A stretch of DNA of 64,000 nt from Caecitellus pseudoparvulus (taxonomy: Eukaryota > Bigyra: Bicosoecida): assembly GCA_965644315.1 (NCBI GenBank), contig CBFFRQ010000030.1, positions 248,001 through 312,000 of the forward strand. Direction: 5' to 3'. Position numbers and translations under genes: made by a program. Positions 21,618 to 35,000 of this stretch are shown here, in pieces; position 1 is the first letter of the stretch; every line of letters begins with the position of its first letter. The notes beneath the pieces were generated by a model that had not been told where the DNA came from, searched no databases, and was given only the letters and a program-made list of their open reading frames with translations.

Positions 21618-22921
21618 TTATTTCGAGCTCTGGCCATCTTCGATGGCTTTTTCCTCTTGGGCGTCCCGAAGATCCTTTCGAGAAATCAAGCGACTCTTGT
21701 CTCCATGGCTGGAGGTATAGCTGGCGACTGCAGTGGCTCCCAGGTTAGTTACGTGGAAGACAGACAAGGCGGCTGTTCCTGCAGTTGAAAAACCATCTTT
21801 CGTGGCTTGGGCGGCTTTGGCACCGTACTTGTGATGAACCAGGTCACTGGTGGTGTCAGCGGTGGCCCGCCCGACTGTGCGCGCACTTTCTTCCAAAGCA
21901 GTCCAGATGTTTGTGAATGCGTGCACGCCAGCCCCCGCTACCTTCATAAACTCTTGCCCATGCTTGCTGCTCGTGCCTTCGCGGATGTGCTGAGCCACAG
22001 ATGTGTCTCGCATGGCATCAGCCACTGTTGCTCCGAGGGTCATGGCGACCTCTGTAACACCAGTGATGAGTCCACCTGTCACGTGCATGGCAGCTTCGCT
22101 GATAACTTTTGCCTTCTCCAGCCGCTCTCGAGTTTCCTCGCTGATCTGCATCGGTTGGAGGCTTGCTAACTTGCATCTCGCCAGCTGGCACTTGCTCACC
22201 GAGCGCTCTCACCTCAACCTCCTCAGTACCCTTTGACATGCGCTGCTTGAGGTATGCACCAGCTCTGCACATGGCAAACGGGAACAGTGTGAAGCGTGGG
22301 GCTCGGTGGCTGTCCCTCGCTAGGAGCGGCGTGGTGGCCTGGCGTTTCACTCGCACGGAAACTTCCGCGGGCTCACCTGCCAATCCCGTGCCCCGCCAGC
22401 TTGGCACCCTTCACCAGCCCAAAGGCAGCAACCCCGCCAGCAAAAGCTACCCCTCCAGCCACTTTATCACCCCAGGATGCAGCAGGTGCTGCCTCCTCTT
22501 CCTCAGTTTCAATGGGGGCCACAGCTGTGCTGCTGGTGGCTGGCGCGGGAGGCGGGTCAGCTCGGGCATGCACTTCGCAGAGGTCGGAGAGCACAGCACT
22601 GAAGGCTGCCACCTCCAGGTCAGTCGCTTGCTGTGGCTCAACGACGAACGTAATGCCTTTGTCTGTGGCCAGGATGAAGCGCCCCGCGTCTGCCAGCACA
22701 GGAGCACCAACGAGCGGGTAGCTCCAATCCTGGCACAGCAAAAACACGACGGGGGCTGGAGCTCCCGGCATCTGCGCCTTGAGAACCATGAGCTCTCCAT
22801 TGGCTTCCACACGAGTTGCGCCAGTCTTCAGTTCATTGGCGATGACCACCGCCAGTGGCAAGCGCGCGAGTTGGTCGGCGTCCACGCTCGCAGGAGCTGC
22901 GGGAGGTGCGGAAGCAGCCAT
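21618..22921 (-). CDS. Senescence/spartin-domain protein (plant ERD7 / spartin-like)
   Basis: Predicted 374-residue protein with exons 22921..22377, 22264..22213 and 22145..21618; the introns are 112 and 67 nt. The N-terminal half (VVFLLCQDWSYPLVGAPVLA, FILATDKGITFVVEPQQATD) resembles the variable region before the senescence domain. The C-terminal half is the alanine/glycine-rich senescence domain: GGVAFAGGVAAFGLVKGAKL, then RLEKAKVISEAAMHVTGGLI and KAAQATKDGFSTAGTAALSV. The family includes animal spartin and plant ERD7, which act at lipid droplets, endosomes or in lipid remodelling under stress. No MIT domain is visible, so it is closer in layout to the plant proteins. An AATAAA overlaps the stop codon. 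The 52-nt middle exon is well supported by phase. Confidence 0.78.
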
Positions 22922-23097
22922 GGCAACACAAAGCCAAGGTTGGAGCCGTAGTGCGGCCAGGAGCTCCAGGGCGAGTGGTTTCAGAGTCAGCACGTTCAAA
23001 TGTCTGAAGCCGGATTTTGTGGGGATGAAAATTGTGGGATGTGCAGGAGTGCTCTCCCCCCCCCCCTGCTCGGCCAAGTTGCCACGTGCATTGTGCT

Positions 23098-26000
23098 TCA
23101 GCGCTTGCTCTCGTGGGCCTCGATGGCAGGTGGGCTATCTCGACCAGCCAAACAGGGATCTGCGCCTGCTCCTCCCAGCACTTTGTCCACTTCGAAGCCG
23201 AGGACGTCAATGACGTCATCCACCGCCCGGCGTCGTCGGGACAGCACACACTTCGCGACTGCCGCGCGCTGTGCAGACACCTGCTCTGCGCGGCTGCCCC
23301 CAGTGTCTGCCTCGTGCACCAAGAAGGGTGCTGCTATCGAGATAATGGAGCTGGGGAGTGGTGACGCGCCAGTGAGCAAGGGACCGGGCGGTGCCCGTGG
23401 AGGTGTGGGGGCAGGCGCCTCGCCCCAGCCCCGAGTTTTAGCCGGCCGCTTGGGGAGGAGAAACGCCGTGCCCTTGGCTTTGCGCCTAATCCTGTGCGAC
23501 ACAGGAGCCTCTCCTCCCGGAGGCATGCTCTGTTGGCCGCCTGCTGTGCGGGAGCGCACTGACACGGCCGGCGTGCCTTTGTCGCCTTGCACACGTACGG
23601 CCGGGCTTGGTTTGCTGCTTTGCGCGCTGTTGGACGCACCCGACGGAAGCTTGCGGGCAGTTCTGAGGCAGTCATGCTGCAGGGTGTGCTCTTCTCCATC
23701 AGCATATCTGACAGTGTATACAGGGCGCCGCGCCCGCATTTCAACGGCCGTGACAGTGGCCTTGAACCAACTGCGGCCTCGTCCCTTGTACAGGGCTCTC
23801 ACGGTGTCGCCCAGGGAATACGTGGGCATGTCGGGAGTTGGCAGGGAAACCTCTTCAGACACAAACACCACATCATGGGATTCAGCAAGGGCGTCGAACC
23901 CAGCAGGGGTGCGCAAACTCTCCTCAGCCAAGGATGTCCCCAAGTCGCCATCTGAAAACCTCACCCTGAAGGAGTAGCGCCCAAACATGGGGCCTTCCAC
24001 TCGCTCAACTACCGCTGGCAGCCACTCTCCTCGGCGTGCGTGCAACGCATCCACTTGCTGACCAACTTGGAAGGCAGCGGGTGGAGGGTGCTGGCGCGCT
24101 TCGCAGGAGTCCTCCGTCACACCCGCCTCAGTAGCAGCGGCTTTCCACGCAAGAGGGAGCTTGCAGGCTTGCAGGAACTCTTGCAGCGCAGCCCTCCCAC
24201 GGGCACGTCGGTGAGGACGCGCCATGGGGTTGTACGCTGACAAGTACAGGCTGATGAAGCGCATGGAGGTTGCCTGCACAGACAGCTTGGGGTGCTTCAA
24301 GTGGCTGAGCTCGCCAGCAAGGGCTGCCAGAGCTCGCTGCACGAGCGGTGCCACAGCAGCAGACAAGAACCCCATCGTTCCTGCCGGCAAGTGCCCAGCT
24401 GCTGCAGCTGCAAGCAGGAACGATGCAGGCAGCCTGTGGGCTCGAAGCTGGGGCGGCGGCGGCATGTTGAAGGGTGCAGACAGGTGGCTGAACGTGTGCG
24501 GGGCCGACATGAAGTTACGCAGGGCCTCCTCGCTGCTGCACTGGAAAATGCGCCCCTTGTACAGTGCTGCCTGAGCGCGGAGGCCATGGCGCACCCCTGC
24601 AAAGCTGCTTCCTTCCAGCCATGCCCTGTGCAAGTCGACTGGGCAGAGGCCCCCCAGTGCCAGACATCGCTGTGCCTCGACGCTGCGAGCGAGGAGACGT
24701 GGGTCCGTGTCCTGCCTGCTCCGCAGCACCTCAGCCACGCCCCCCATCGCTGCCACATCGCTTTGTGCGATGCTTTCAGCGGAAGGCATGGCGTGGAGTG
24801 GGATGCGGATTGGGAGGTCCTTGACTGGAGGCGCAGCGTACCCTCTCAGGTACCTCACGGGGTCTGCGACGAAGCACGCAGCCGCCTCTGCACCTGCACA
24901 GACGAACACTTGTCCTTGGAACTCCACGGCACCAGCTTGAATGTTGGCAGAGCCCAGCCCGTTTACCAGCTTCCGGCTCGACAGCCAGCTGACTGGGCAG
25001 TACAGGCCCCATGCGCCCGATAACCTCTGCAGCAGTGCTTCATCAGGCAGGCCCACACGAAGCAAAGGTGCAGCCCTGCCAGTACACCGTGCATGCACAA
25101 GCTGACACCGTGCGCGCGCATCCAGAGCCAAGTCGTGAGAGACCAGCCGGGCTGTCGCAAGAGGTGCAGTGGAGTCATCATTTTCCACTCTCCGGGGGGG
25201 GCCGACTTGCCGAACAAGTGTGCGCACCAGGTCACCCTCCGCGGCCCTCCACGCCTTCAACGCTGCGACGTGACTGAGAACGCCGTTCTCTGGCTGCAGT
25301 GGAGCCATGGCGCCCCACGTTGCCACATCACGTGGCCCGTGCACCAAACTCCTGCCATCCGCAGCATAGAAAGGAGCCGCCCTGACAGCAGCTCGACGCA
25401 GCGCAGACTCAGGTGTGTGCTGCAGCAAAGGTCCCGGTCGCCCGCCATCCCGACCAGTGGGCACGTCCACAGGGAGGGGCAAGACTTGGCCTGTCCCAGT
25501 AGTGAATGCCCAGCTGCCCACTGCATCTGGGTGCCAACCCCGCCGGAGGCGCCGCGCAGCCAGCACAGGCGGCAGAGCGAGCTCCGAAAAGTCAGCAGCG
25601 ACGGCTGCTGCATCTAGGACTTCGGACTCGACTTCAGCTTCCTCCTCTTCATCAAACGCCTCCACCAGCGCCTCAGCAGCTTCTTGGCTGGCTTCACCTG
25701 CAGGGAAGAGCAGCGCTGCCTCGGCGGCGGCCTGCAGGAACTCTGTGCGCGGAAGCGGCCCTCCAGAGCCGGGAGCCCACAACCCACCAGCGCCACACCA
25801 GCCAATTTCAAAGTCAACAGGATCCTCCCCGGCGTCCGCATCATCAGGGACCGGGACCACCACTCCTCGGTGGCCTTCCTCTTCAAAGCCCTGCAAGGCG
25901 TCGGTGCCAGCTTCCTCGTCATCCTCCTCATCGTCTGCTGCGTCCCCAAAAGAAACCGACACTCGTGTCAGCGCCTGGAAGCGCTCAAGTGCTTCAGTCA

Positions 26001-29000
26001 ACTCCTCCCCACAGGCATCCCCAAGGACCTTCACGTTCCGTGCACGGCTCTGCTGCGTGTGGGCAGCACCAATGCCCAGGGCAGCACGCACTGCCTGCAC
26101 CGCAGCACGGCTGCGGACTCGGCCTTCCAAGCACTGAGAGGGAGCCCGGAGCAGTGTGGTGCAGCCAATGTTCACGCCACACACGTCATGCAGCATGTGC
26201 GCTTCTCGAGCAGTTCGTGGGAACCCATCCAGGATCCACCCACGGCGCAGGGTCGCAACAGATTTCAGGAACACGCCCACCGCTCGAGCAAGGAGGTGGG
26301 AATCCCGTAGCGCGTTCCCAAGGCCAGCGAAGCTTCCAGAGGCGGTGGAAGACAGCGCCACTTCCCCGCCCACCCACACAGAAGACCGCAAGACCCCTGC
26401 ACGGAGGGAAGGAGCGACAACATCCACATCGGTTGTGGGGAGCCAGCCACTGTGCAAAGCGCGGTGCAGAGCCGCTGCAACAGCTGCAACTGTGCCAGGG
26501 CCTGAGATGGCATCTGGGGCTGCCACGAAACTGGACGGTGGCCGGGCCAGCAGCCAAGAGAGGACTCGTTCTAGCGTGACATGCACAGCGCCAGTGCTCT
26601 CCGCAACGCCTGAGGCCACAGTTGTCTTGCCCACCGCCGGCGGGCCCAGCACCGCAGTTCGTGGCGTGGCCTCCCAAATGAGACCATCGGAGGGGGGTGA
26701 AGGCGGCAGCGCAGACAAGTACGCTTGTGGCGAGCGGGCAAACGCAACGGCGGCTGGAAGTGTCGAAAGGCAGTACAGCAAGCCATCCACCACCACGGGG
26801 GTCCATGCTGGGGCCCGCAAGGCACGACGGAGCCATCCACGAGCGGCGGCGGTGCCATCTCCTGCCTGTGCATCCCTGCAAGCGGCATGCAGTGGGATAG
26901 CTCCAAAGCCAAGGCCTGCAGAAGCTGCCAGAGGATTCACCAGGGCACCCTTCTTAGCAAGCTGGACTGGGCACAGGCAGCCAATGCGAGAGAGGGACAC
27001 TTGCCCAGCGTGGAGGAGCGCATCAGCCACCGCTGGAGTGACAATGCACGCCGAACTGAACAAATCCACAGCAGGCGTCAGCTCTGTGCACGCCACACGC
27101 TCCGTGAGAATGTCCTGTGCACATGCACGCCTGGAACTGGCGGTGGCAAGTGCAAGCTGTTGCCGTTGCCGCTCAGCTGCTGCAAGCAGCAACCCCTTCG
27201 CAGTCCTCGGCTGGGGAACAAATGACTGCACAGCGTTCTTCAGCCCTGCCGCAGTCAATGCGCATGAGGCATGCATCGGCACAGGGTGCAGCACCTGCAC
27301 GCCAAGCGCTTGAGCGGCCTTGCTCGTCTCGCTAATGCGGGAGCAGTCTTCTGTCACGGCGGCCTGCATGGCATCGAGCTCCTCAGCGACCGCCTCTTCA
27401 CGGCTCTCAATAACGTCCGCTTTGGAGAACTCAGCGACTTCTGCATCTTCCTCCAGGAGAGAGGGCCTGTGGTGAACAGTGCGACCCCTGGCTGCGCCTG
27501 TTGCCTCGATGGCGCTGCGGCGCTCAGCCAGCTGTGCCAGCGTTGCTTGCCTCACCGCGACTCGCTGCTGCTGTGCCTGGATGGTGCTGAGCACGTCGGG
27601 GGCAGGCTGCCACTGCATCTCTGACTCTACCCGCCCCTTGGCCACCCGAGCCAAGGCTCCCTCCTCCACAACGCCGCCGGGTCTGTCTGCCCCAGGCAAA
27701 GTCAGGGGGAGGATCAGTGTGGGAGCTGCCCCATGCGCCGCCACGCAGGCTTCCAGCACGTCGGGCTGCAAGGGGGGCACGTCCACCAGCATGGAGCCCG
27801 CAAGCTTTGAGCTGCTGCTTACCAAGCTAGCGCACTCCTTTAGAGTGTCTGCCAAGAGGCATGCAACGATGGATACAGCTGCATCTTGGTCAAGTTCAAG
27901 GGGCACAATGTCCTCCTCCTCTTCCTCCACTGCATCCTCTGCTTCTTCCTCTGCCTCCTCACTCAGTGCATCGTCGTCAGCGTCCTCGCCAGCAGCTGTC
28001 GCCAGGGCAGCGTTCACAGCTCGCTCCACTGCCCGTGGCTGTGGGTCAGGCAGTGTGAAGAGAGAGTCGACGTCAAAGTGGAATGGGAGCTTCGTACTGC
28101 TGCCCACCGCATCAATGAGGCCCTCTTCATATGCTTCCCTCTGCGTGAGCAGTGCCACATGTTCTGGGTGGCAGCGCAGCCAGGCGGACCAGCTCTCAGC
28201 ACCGCCCCACACACTCCGCAGAGCAGCTCGTACCACACGCCTTCGGGCAAAGAAAAGCGCACTCTGCTCTTGCCATTCCGGACTGCCAGAGGGAGCTGTC
28301 AAGCTTTGCTCGCCCCACAACGACAGTGCTCTGTGCATGAAGGGGACAGGCTGGAGCGCAGGCGAGAAGCTGCTGCACACTTGCTGCAGCAAGGGGTCCA
28401 CTGCGACTCCACTTGGCACGAGCGGCAATACAATGGGCTTCTGCGCCGAGGTGCTGTGGCTCGTGTGCACATCAAGCCATCGACGAGATCGAGCGTCCAC
28501 GGTAAGAAACGTTCGCCCCCGCAGTCGCGTTACGTTACCCCCTGCTCCATTGGCCGTTGCCGCAGCTGCAGCCGCGCCCATGGGAGTGTGCCCAGTGGGA
28601 GCACTGGCTTCACCGCCCAAAGCGACATCTTGAACAGGCACCAACAAGCCGGAGGTGGCTGCCGTCACTGGGCAGTACCTACCGTAGCTGCTCAAGGCAA
28701 GCACTTGACCCGCGTTGTCATCGGCTGCAACGTCGTCCAGGCCAGCCCCTGAGGATGCAGCCACTGCTCCGTGCACCAACCAGTCCATGCTGCCCTGCCA
28801 CACTTCAGCCCACCAAGCCTGGGGCTCTACTTGTGCAGCCAAGGGGTTCGCTGCCGCCTGGGCCATGGCTGACACTTCCTCATCAGAGTACCCAGCGCCT
28901 GCTGGAACCACGACCACTCGGACTCGTGCGCGGCGGAGTAGGTTCGCTACACGCTCAAGGGAGTCTTGAAGCGCTGCGATTTCCACAGAAGAGGGGGCCA

Positions 29001-32000
29001 TGACCGGGAGCTCGGCGCTGCCTCCGACGGCTGCTCGCCACCTTCGGGCAACCTCCGCATCCCACATGTCGCCTGCATCGCCCTCTACGCCTTCACCATC
29101 CTCCTCAACGCCACCGACCCCGCCAGCTGTGTCACCTTCAGACACCACTGCATCGACCAGCTGACAGATGCGGGAGGTGGCGGCACTGGGTGGCTGACTC
29201 ACCGGTAGACAGGCAGCCTCGGACAGCATGTTCGGTGAGGAGTCCGGTGTTCCTGACAAGCCTTCGAACAGACCAGCCCCAGTCCACTTGCGCGCTTCAT
29301 CTGCAGGCAGCGGCGGGAGTTCCGCTTCTCGCTCTTGCTTCATGCCACCAGGCGGGCGTGTGTGCTGCGTGGGGTCGAGCAGCACCACCACGTCAGGCAC
29401 AACGCCTCTGGACAGCAGCGCCCTCCAGACAGCTGGCACAAGGGGAACGTCTGCCAAGCACCAGCCCTGGGCTTTGAGGGCCCAGGCTGGCGCAGCAGTC
29501 CACCCCTCGGCCCCTTCGCCTTCTTCAGCCAGCTCTACTTCCCGCTCCGCTCGCTCGGCGGCAGCTGCAAACCAGCGCTCCTCTTCTTCGGCACGTCGCT
29601 GCAGCTTGGCAAGCTCTGCTTCAGTGTACGGTTCTTTGCCACCCTTTGCTTTCGTGGCTGCTTTGCGTCGCAGCTTGCGCTCGTCATTCAGTTTCGTCAC
29701 GCGCGTGTCCAGCACAGCCGCCTCCATGGCAGACAGCAGTGCGTGGACGTGCAGGTCCAGCGCTTTGGCTGCAGGATTGCCTGCTTTGGTCGCGCTCGCG
29801 CCAGACCTGGACAGCTCCTCCGCAGCCACGGCACCCAGCAACACGGCGGGCAAGGGCTTGCCTTGGGCCAGGACCCACGCCACACGGTGGCTCAAGCTTG
29901 CCGGCAGCTCTGGCAGTGCCTGCAAGTGCAGTGGGAGAACACGCCGAGCCTTCCTTGCTTTGGAGCGCGGGGAGAGCTCAAGGTCACGGTCGGAGCCGTT
30001 GCTCATGCTGCGCTCACGGGGAGAAGCAACGCTCTTGGGAGAAACAGAGCGAGCCCCTGAGCTGGCACCCTCTCGGGTTGGAGCTGTGGGCATGAGTGGG
30101 GCCACGAACACCCCTCCCTCGGTGTCCACGTGCTGCACACGTCGCCTGATGGCGTCAGGTAGGGATACCTCTCGAAGCGTCAGTGCACTGCACAGCTGCT
30201 GCACAGTTGAAGTGGTGGCAGTCCAGGCAGCGCCACCCACCGCCACCTTTAGGGTTTTAGCGGGCAGTTCGGGTCGCTGGAGCAAGAATGCGCGGGGAGT
30301 TCGCAAGAAGGCGTGCTTGGCCGCGGCGCTGGAGAAGAGGAAGACGAAGCCGTGGAAATGCGCAGAGAACTGCGGGAGCCCCCAGACAAGGGTCTTTCGC
30401 TCCAAGTAGGTCACAGGGCAGGCGAGTCCGAACGGTGACAGGCGGCGGTGCCCCTCCCGTGCAATGAGACGCAAGCCCCTGGACCGGCTGCGACTGGAGC
30501 GCACCCACCAGCGGTTCGCCACTGCATCGTGCTGGCTCGGGGGCAGCTTCCCAGCGGGGGATTCCAGCACCCAGGCACTCGCTTCGCCTGCTGCAGCCGA
30601 CATGCGCTCAGCAGCCTCCACGCCTTCGTACCATTCTGCCTCCCGCTCAGCGTCAAGTGGAGCGCTGACGTCCTCTGCCACAGCATCGTCGTCGCGGGTT
30701 TCCTCGAACACCAAGCCGTCCAGTCCAAGCGCGACGGCCTGGGACCACCACTCAAATCGGAGGCGGTGGGGGGCAGCCTCTACATCTTCGTCAGGCACGT
30801 CTCCCTCCTCGGCTTCATCTGGCATACCAACGCCAAGAATGCCCGTGGCCCTGGCGCCTGCAGCCACGCGCACCACCTCCAAGTCTTCCAGCCGGCTTGC
30901 CTCCACATCTTCAGCCTTTTCGTCGTCCTCACTCCCACCCAGGCCTGCGACGATGGTCACAGAGGAAGGGTCTTGGGGCGGTGTCAACAGGTGCGCGAGG
31001 GTGGAGGGGGGCGATCCGCCAGCCCCCGCAGCTGCACCAGGACCAGCGGCCGAGCTTGCTGATGGCAGCACGCCGGCCAGAAACGTACTGGCCACTCGGG
31101 GGATGGAGTTCACCACTGCAGTGGCCAGGGAGGACAGGCTTGCGACAAGCACACGCTGTCGAACACTGGCTACATGCGCAGCCAACTCAGGCAGCAGCTC
31201 TGCAGCGGTTGGCAGGGTGGGGCGCAGAACCGCCGCTGCGGCTTCCTGTGCAGCCTGCCGAAGAGAGGCAGCCTCTTGCGCTGTGGCGGTGGCGCCTTCG
31301 TCCTGGCCATCCTTCGCTTTGGCAGCGGCTTTGGCAGCGGCTTTGGCTGCAGCCGCAGCAGCCTTGCGCTCCGCCTTCAGCTCCTTCAGCATCCACTTGT
31401 CTCGCTTTGCTTCATCCTTGCCCACATCTGCGCTGGCTCGCGTCATAGTGGCGGCGTCCAGCCACCACTCCAGCGCCTCCCGCTCGCGCCGCATGCCAAT
31501 GGCCTCCCCCAGCCCCACCAACCACTTGGCCCAAGCTGCGCGGTCCATGAGCACCGCGTCATATGCGCGTGCGTTGGCAATGGGCACCCACTCGGGTGTG
31601 CTACGGCCGACCCACGTGCCTCCGACGATGGACAGCGCCTCTGCGTGGGGTGCTGTGGCGGGGGCGTACCCTTCGCGAGCGTCCAGGACAGCTTCGCGCT
31701 CCCGGTCGTAGCGGCGGGTGGGGGCTGTGCCATACAGCAGAAACGCCATGGCTTCATCACCAGGTGTGTTCATGGGGACAGTCTCTCCAGCTGGATGCCG
31801 GCGACTGAAGAACAGCTCCGTCATCCCGGTGCCGGGGCACAGCACCGCTCCATCAAGGTCTCCTGCCGCCGCGGTAGACGTGCTTGCTACGCCAGAGGTC
31901 CGGGGTGGAGCTGCGTTGCGCCAAGATGCCAGATCAGCCCACAGCCCTGCCGCAACCTGCGAGAAGTCCTCCCGCATCAGGGTCTCTGCCGGGGTGGTGG

Positions 32001-35000
32001 GCTTCATGCTTGCCTCCCACACTCCATCCCCCTCCCCCTCGGGGCCCTCTTCTTCCTCAAGTGTGGGGGGTGCTTCAGGTGCGAGTTCTTGGGGCAGCCG
32101 CAGGGGATGGGCTGCGGGCGGCGGCACCGCCATGCGAGAGTATGCAGGCAGCACACCTTCGCACAGCCCCAGCAGCGCCTGCACGAACACTTCGGCAGGT
32201 GTCTGCGTCGCGTCAATGGCGACGACCTGCTGCTGGCCAGCAAGCAGTGCCTCTGACTCCTGCATCCACTCCACACACTCCCAGCGAACGTTCTCCGGTG
32301 CGTCTTCGGGGCGCCGTACCAGCAGGGGGGGCAGTCGAGGTGGCAGCACCACGCTTTCTCCTTCTTGCATCACAGACCCCAGGGGAACCGCTGCTCCTCC
32401 AAGCACGGCCGCGATGCCTTGGCTGGGTCGGCGGACAGATCCGGCAACCATGCCCGCCTCTGGCGGCAGCACCTGGGCAAAGGCGCAGAAGAGAGTCTTC
32501 ACGAGTGCGTTGTCAGCTGCGGCACACGCCACCGCCGCGGCAGTGGCGCCGCCCCTCGCTTCGAATAAATCGAGGCCTGTACCGTCTTGTTCCTCCTCAG
32601 GCTCCTGTGCGGACGCCGCTGACAGGTAACTGCCCGGCAGAGGCGTGTCCTCAGGCCCTGGCAGGCCACCAAGCAGCTGCAAGAGGGCAGGAGATGGTGG
32701 TGTCCCGGCGGCGCGAGAGCCCATGCCACCAAGTGTCAGGCCGTGGGGGGCTCTCACATACACCGCAGCAACTCCAGACCGCACTGCGCCTCGTGGGCGG
32801 AAGGCTTTGAAGCCAAGCCTGGGCATCTCCCGCTCAGTCTTGCTGAGCTGCCGGGCCCGCATTCCAAAGAGCAGGCGGCGCAGAAGACCCCGCAAGCGGG
32901 TGATGGTGGGCCCGCCCGCGCTGCCGTTCAGCACAGCGAAGAGGCCACGAGACACTTCAGACACACGGGCCGCAGCGCCATCCTCCTCATCTGCCTCATC
33001 CCCCTCCGTGCCTTCGGCAGGAGCAGAGGGCAAGCCCCCAGCGGCGCTTTCAACCCTGTCTACCGTGAACACAGCCCCATGCAAATACAGTGCGTGGGAG
33101 CGGTTGAAGAGAGATGAGAGCTCAGCAGCAATGCTTTGCAGTGTCGCAAGAGTGCTCTCAGGCAACGCTTCCTCCAAATCTGGGTCGTCAGTGACATCCA
33201 AGAAGTCCTCCGGCAGGCCGAGCCATGCGAGCAACGATGGCGAGCCTACCTCACTCTCGCCCTCACCAGCGTCTTCATGGTCTGAGTCTGCGGGCATGGG
33301 GCCGCCGGCGGCTCCTGCCTTACCTTCATCTACAGGCGGACCCACATGCAAGGCCGCCTTCGCGGCAGTGCGCGCAGCTGCCCGCCCTTTTGCCACTCTC
33401 TGACTCATCCATCGCAGCACCATGCCAACAGAGACTTCTGTTGCAGCTGCTGGCGACTGCCCCAAGGGGGCGAATGCCAGGCCATGGCTGCGGAGGCCAT
33501 CCTCTGGCAGCTCCGCAAGGAGCTCTCCTGTGGTTGGGTCCCGCGGAGCAGGCGCGGAGCACACCGCCTGCAGGGCAAGGCGCTCCCGGACTGCATCCTC
33601 CGCCGCCAATGCGGCCGACTCGTCCTCCGCAAGGTCGTCCTGCCGCTCCGACGCCGGCCATGCAGCCCCCTGTACCACGTCCAGCTCATCGCTTGCCGTG
33701 GCTTTCAGCATGTTGGTGAGCAGGCGCTGCATGAGGGCGTCCACGGCAGCCCCCTCCGCCTCAGCGTCAGCGGTGGCCTCCACCTCTGGTGACTCTCCGC
33801 TCTCCGGGTCTTCAGACATGAAGGTGGACATGTACACATGCGCTGCTTCCGCCGCTGTGGAGGGCTCAGCCTCCCCGGTGCCTCGATCGGCGGCGCTCTC
33901 GTCGTACGCAGCGCTGGGGAGCATGCCAGCCTGATCAGCGGGTGAGAACTGCCTGCCCGACACCGGGTCCACCAGCAAACCCTTGCGCAGGCGCACAGCC
34001 TCCGGCTCGGGCAGCTGCAACAGCACGGTGCGCAGTGGTAGCACCTCATTTAACTCCCTGACCTGTGCCAGCTGAGGCCCCAGGTACACCTGGTTCGCAG
34101 CGGGCAGAGCGAAAGCATGCCCCCCGTCCAAGCTACCGTCCCCGGCAGCCTTCTCCCAAGGCCGCATAGGGGCACCAGGCCTCAAATCTAACACACCCAC
34201 GCCACTTTCAGAGCCTTCCTGGCCAAGGGAGAGGCCGCTTGGTGGGCGGCGTTGCCTTGGGCTCCCACTTGCGGTTGCCGAGGGCAGGGCCTTGAAGAAG
34301 TGCTTGGTCTTGTTGGCTTTCTCAGAAATGGTGACGCTCTTGCTTCCTCGGCTGCTTGCCCGGCTGTCCAACCCCCGGTCCCCGCCAAGGTCACCTTCCC
34401 CTGCCGCACCAACGCCAGCTTCAGCCGCCGCAGCTAGGGCTGCCGCACGTTCTTCGCTGGACAACGCAGCTGTGGCACTGATGCCGTGCTGAACAGCAGG
34501 GATGACCCCTGACATGGGGTCTGGTGATTCCTCCTCCTCTGGCTGACCGGGCAGGAGGGGCTGCATGTCGATGCCGTACCCTGGCACTGGCTCTGCTCCA
34601 CTTGCAACTGGGTCCATGCCCAGGCGAGGAGAAGGCCCAACAATGTTCACCAGGACATCGAGTGCTTCCTGCGTCGCGTCTCGGGCGACGTGGCGTGCCC
34701 GCAAGGCAATGTGGTGCTGCACGCCTTCCTTCACAGCCTGGGCCCACTCAAACAGTTGCACTCCTCGCGCGATGCCTGTGCTGAGAGCAGCTTTCAGAGC
34801 TTCCTGCTCGGCTGCCGTGCTGGGGAAGCCGTCCAGAACGTAGCCAGTGCCAGCGTCAGTCGCCTCCAGGATGGCGTCCCGCACCAGCGCCAAGACGATG
34901 GTGCTGGGGACGGTGTCTCCTCGGCGGAGGTGGGCATCGGCGAGCTGCCCGAGAATGCAGCGGGGGTCTTCCACAGCGGCATACTGAGGCCTGCGAGCAG

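Noticed and set aside
23049-23064. C-homopolymer run as a regulatory tract or assembly fault
   Set aside because: It lies upstream of the senescence gene and disrupts no frame. Similar C-runs (for example near 1063) occur in other gaps, so nothing specific can be claimed.
27479-30409. Long plus-strand open frames opposite the AK9-like gene (27479..28633, 29228..30409, 30464..31711)
   Set aside because: They run antisense to a strongly supported coding exon. Their Ser/Ala/Arg-rich translations are what GC-rich third positions give on the opposite strand, and no family motif is present.
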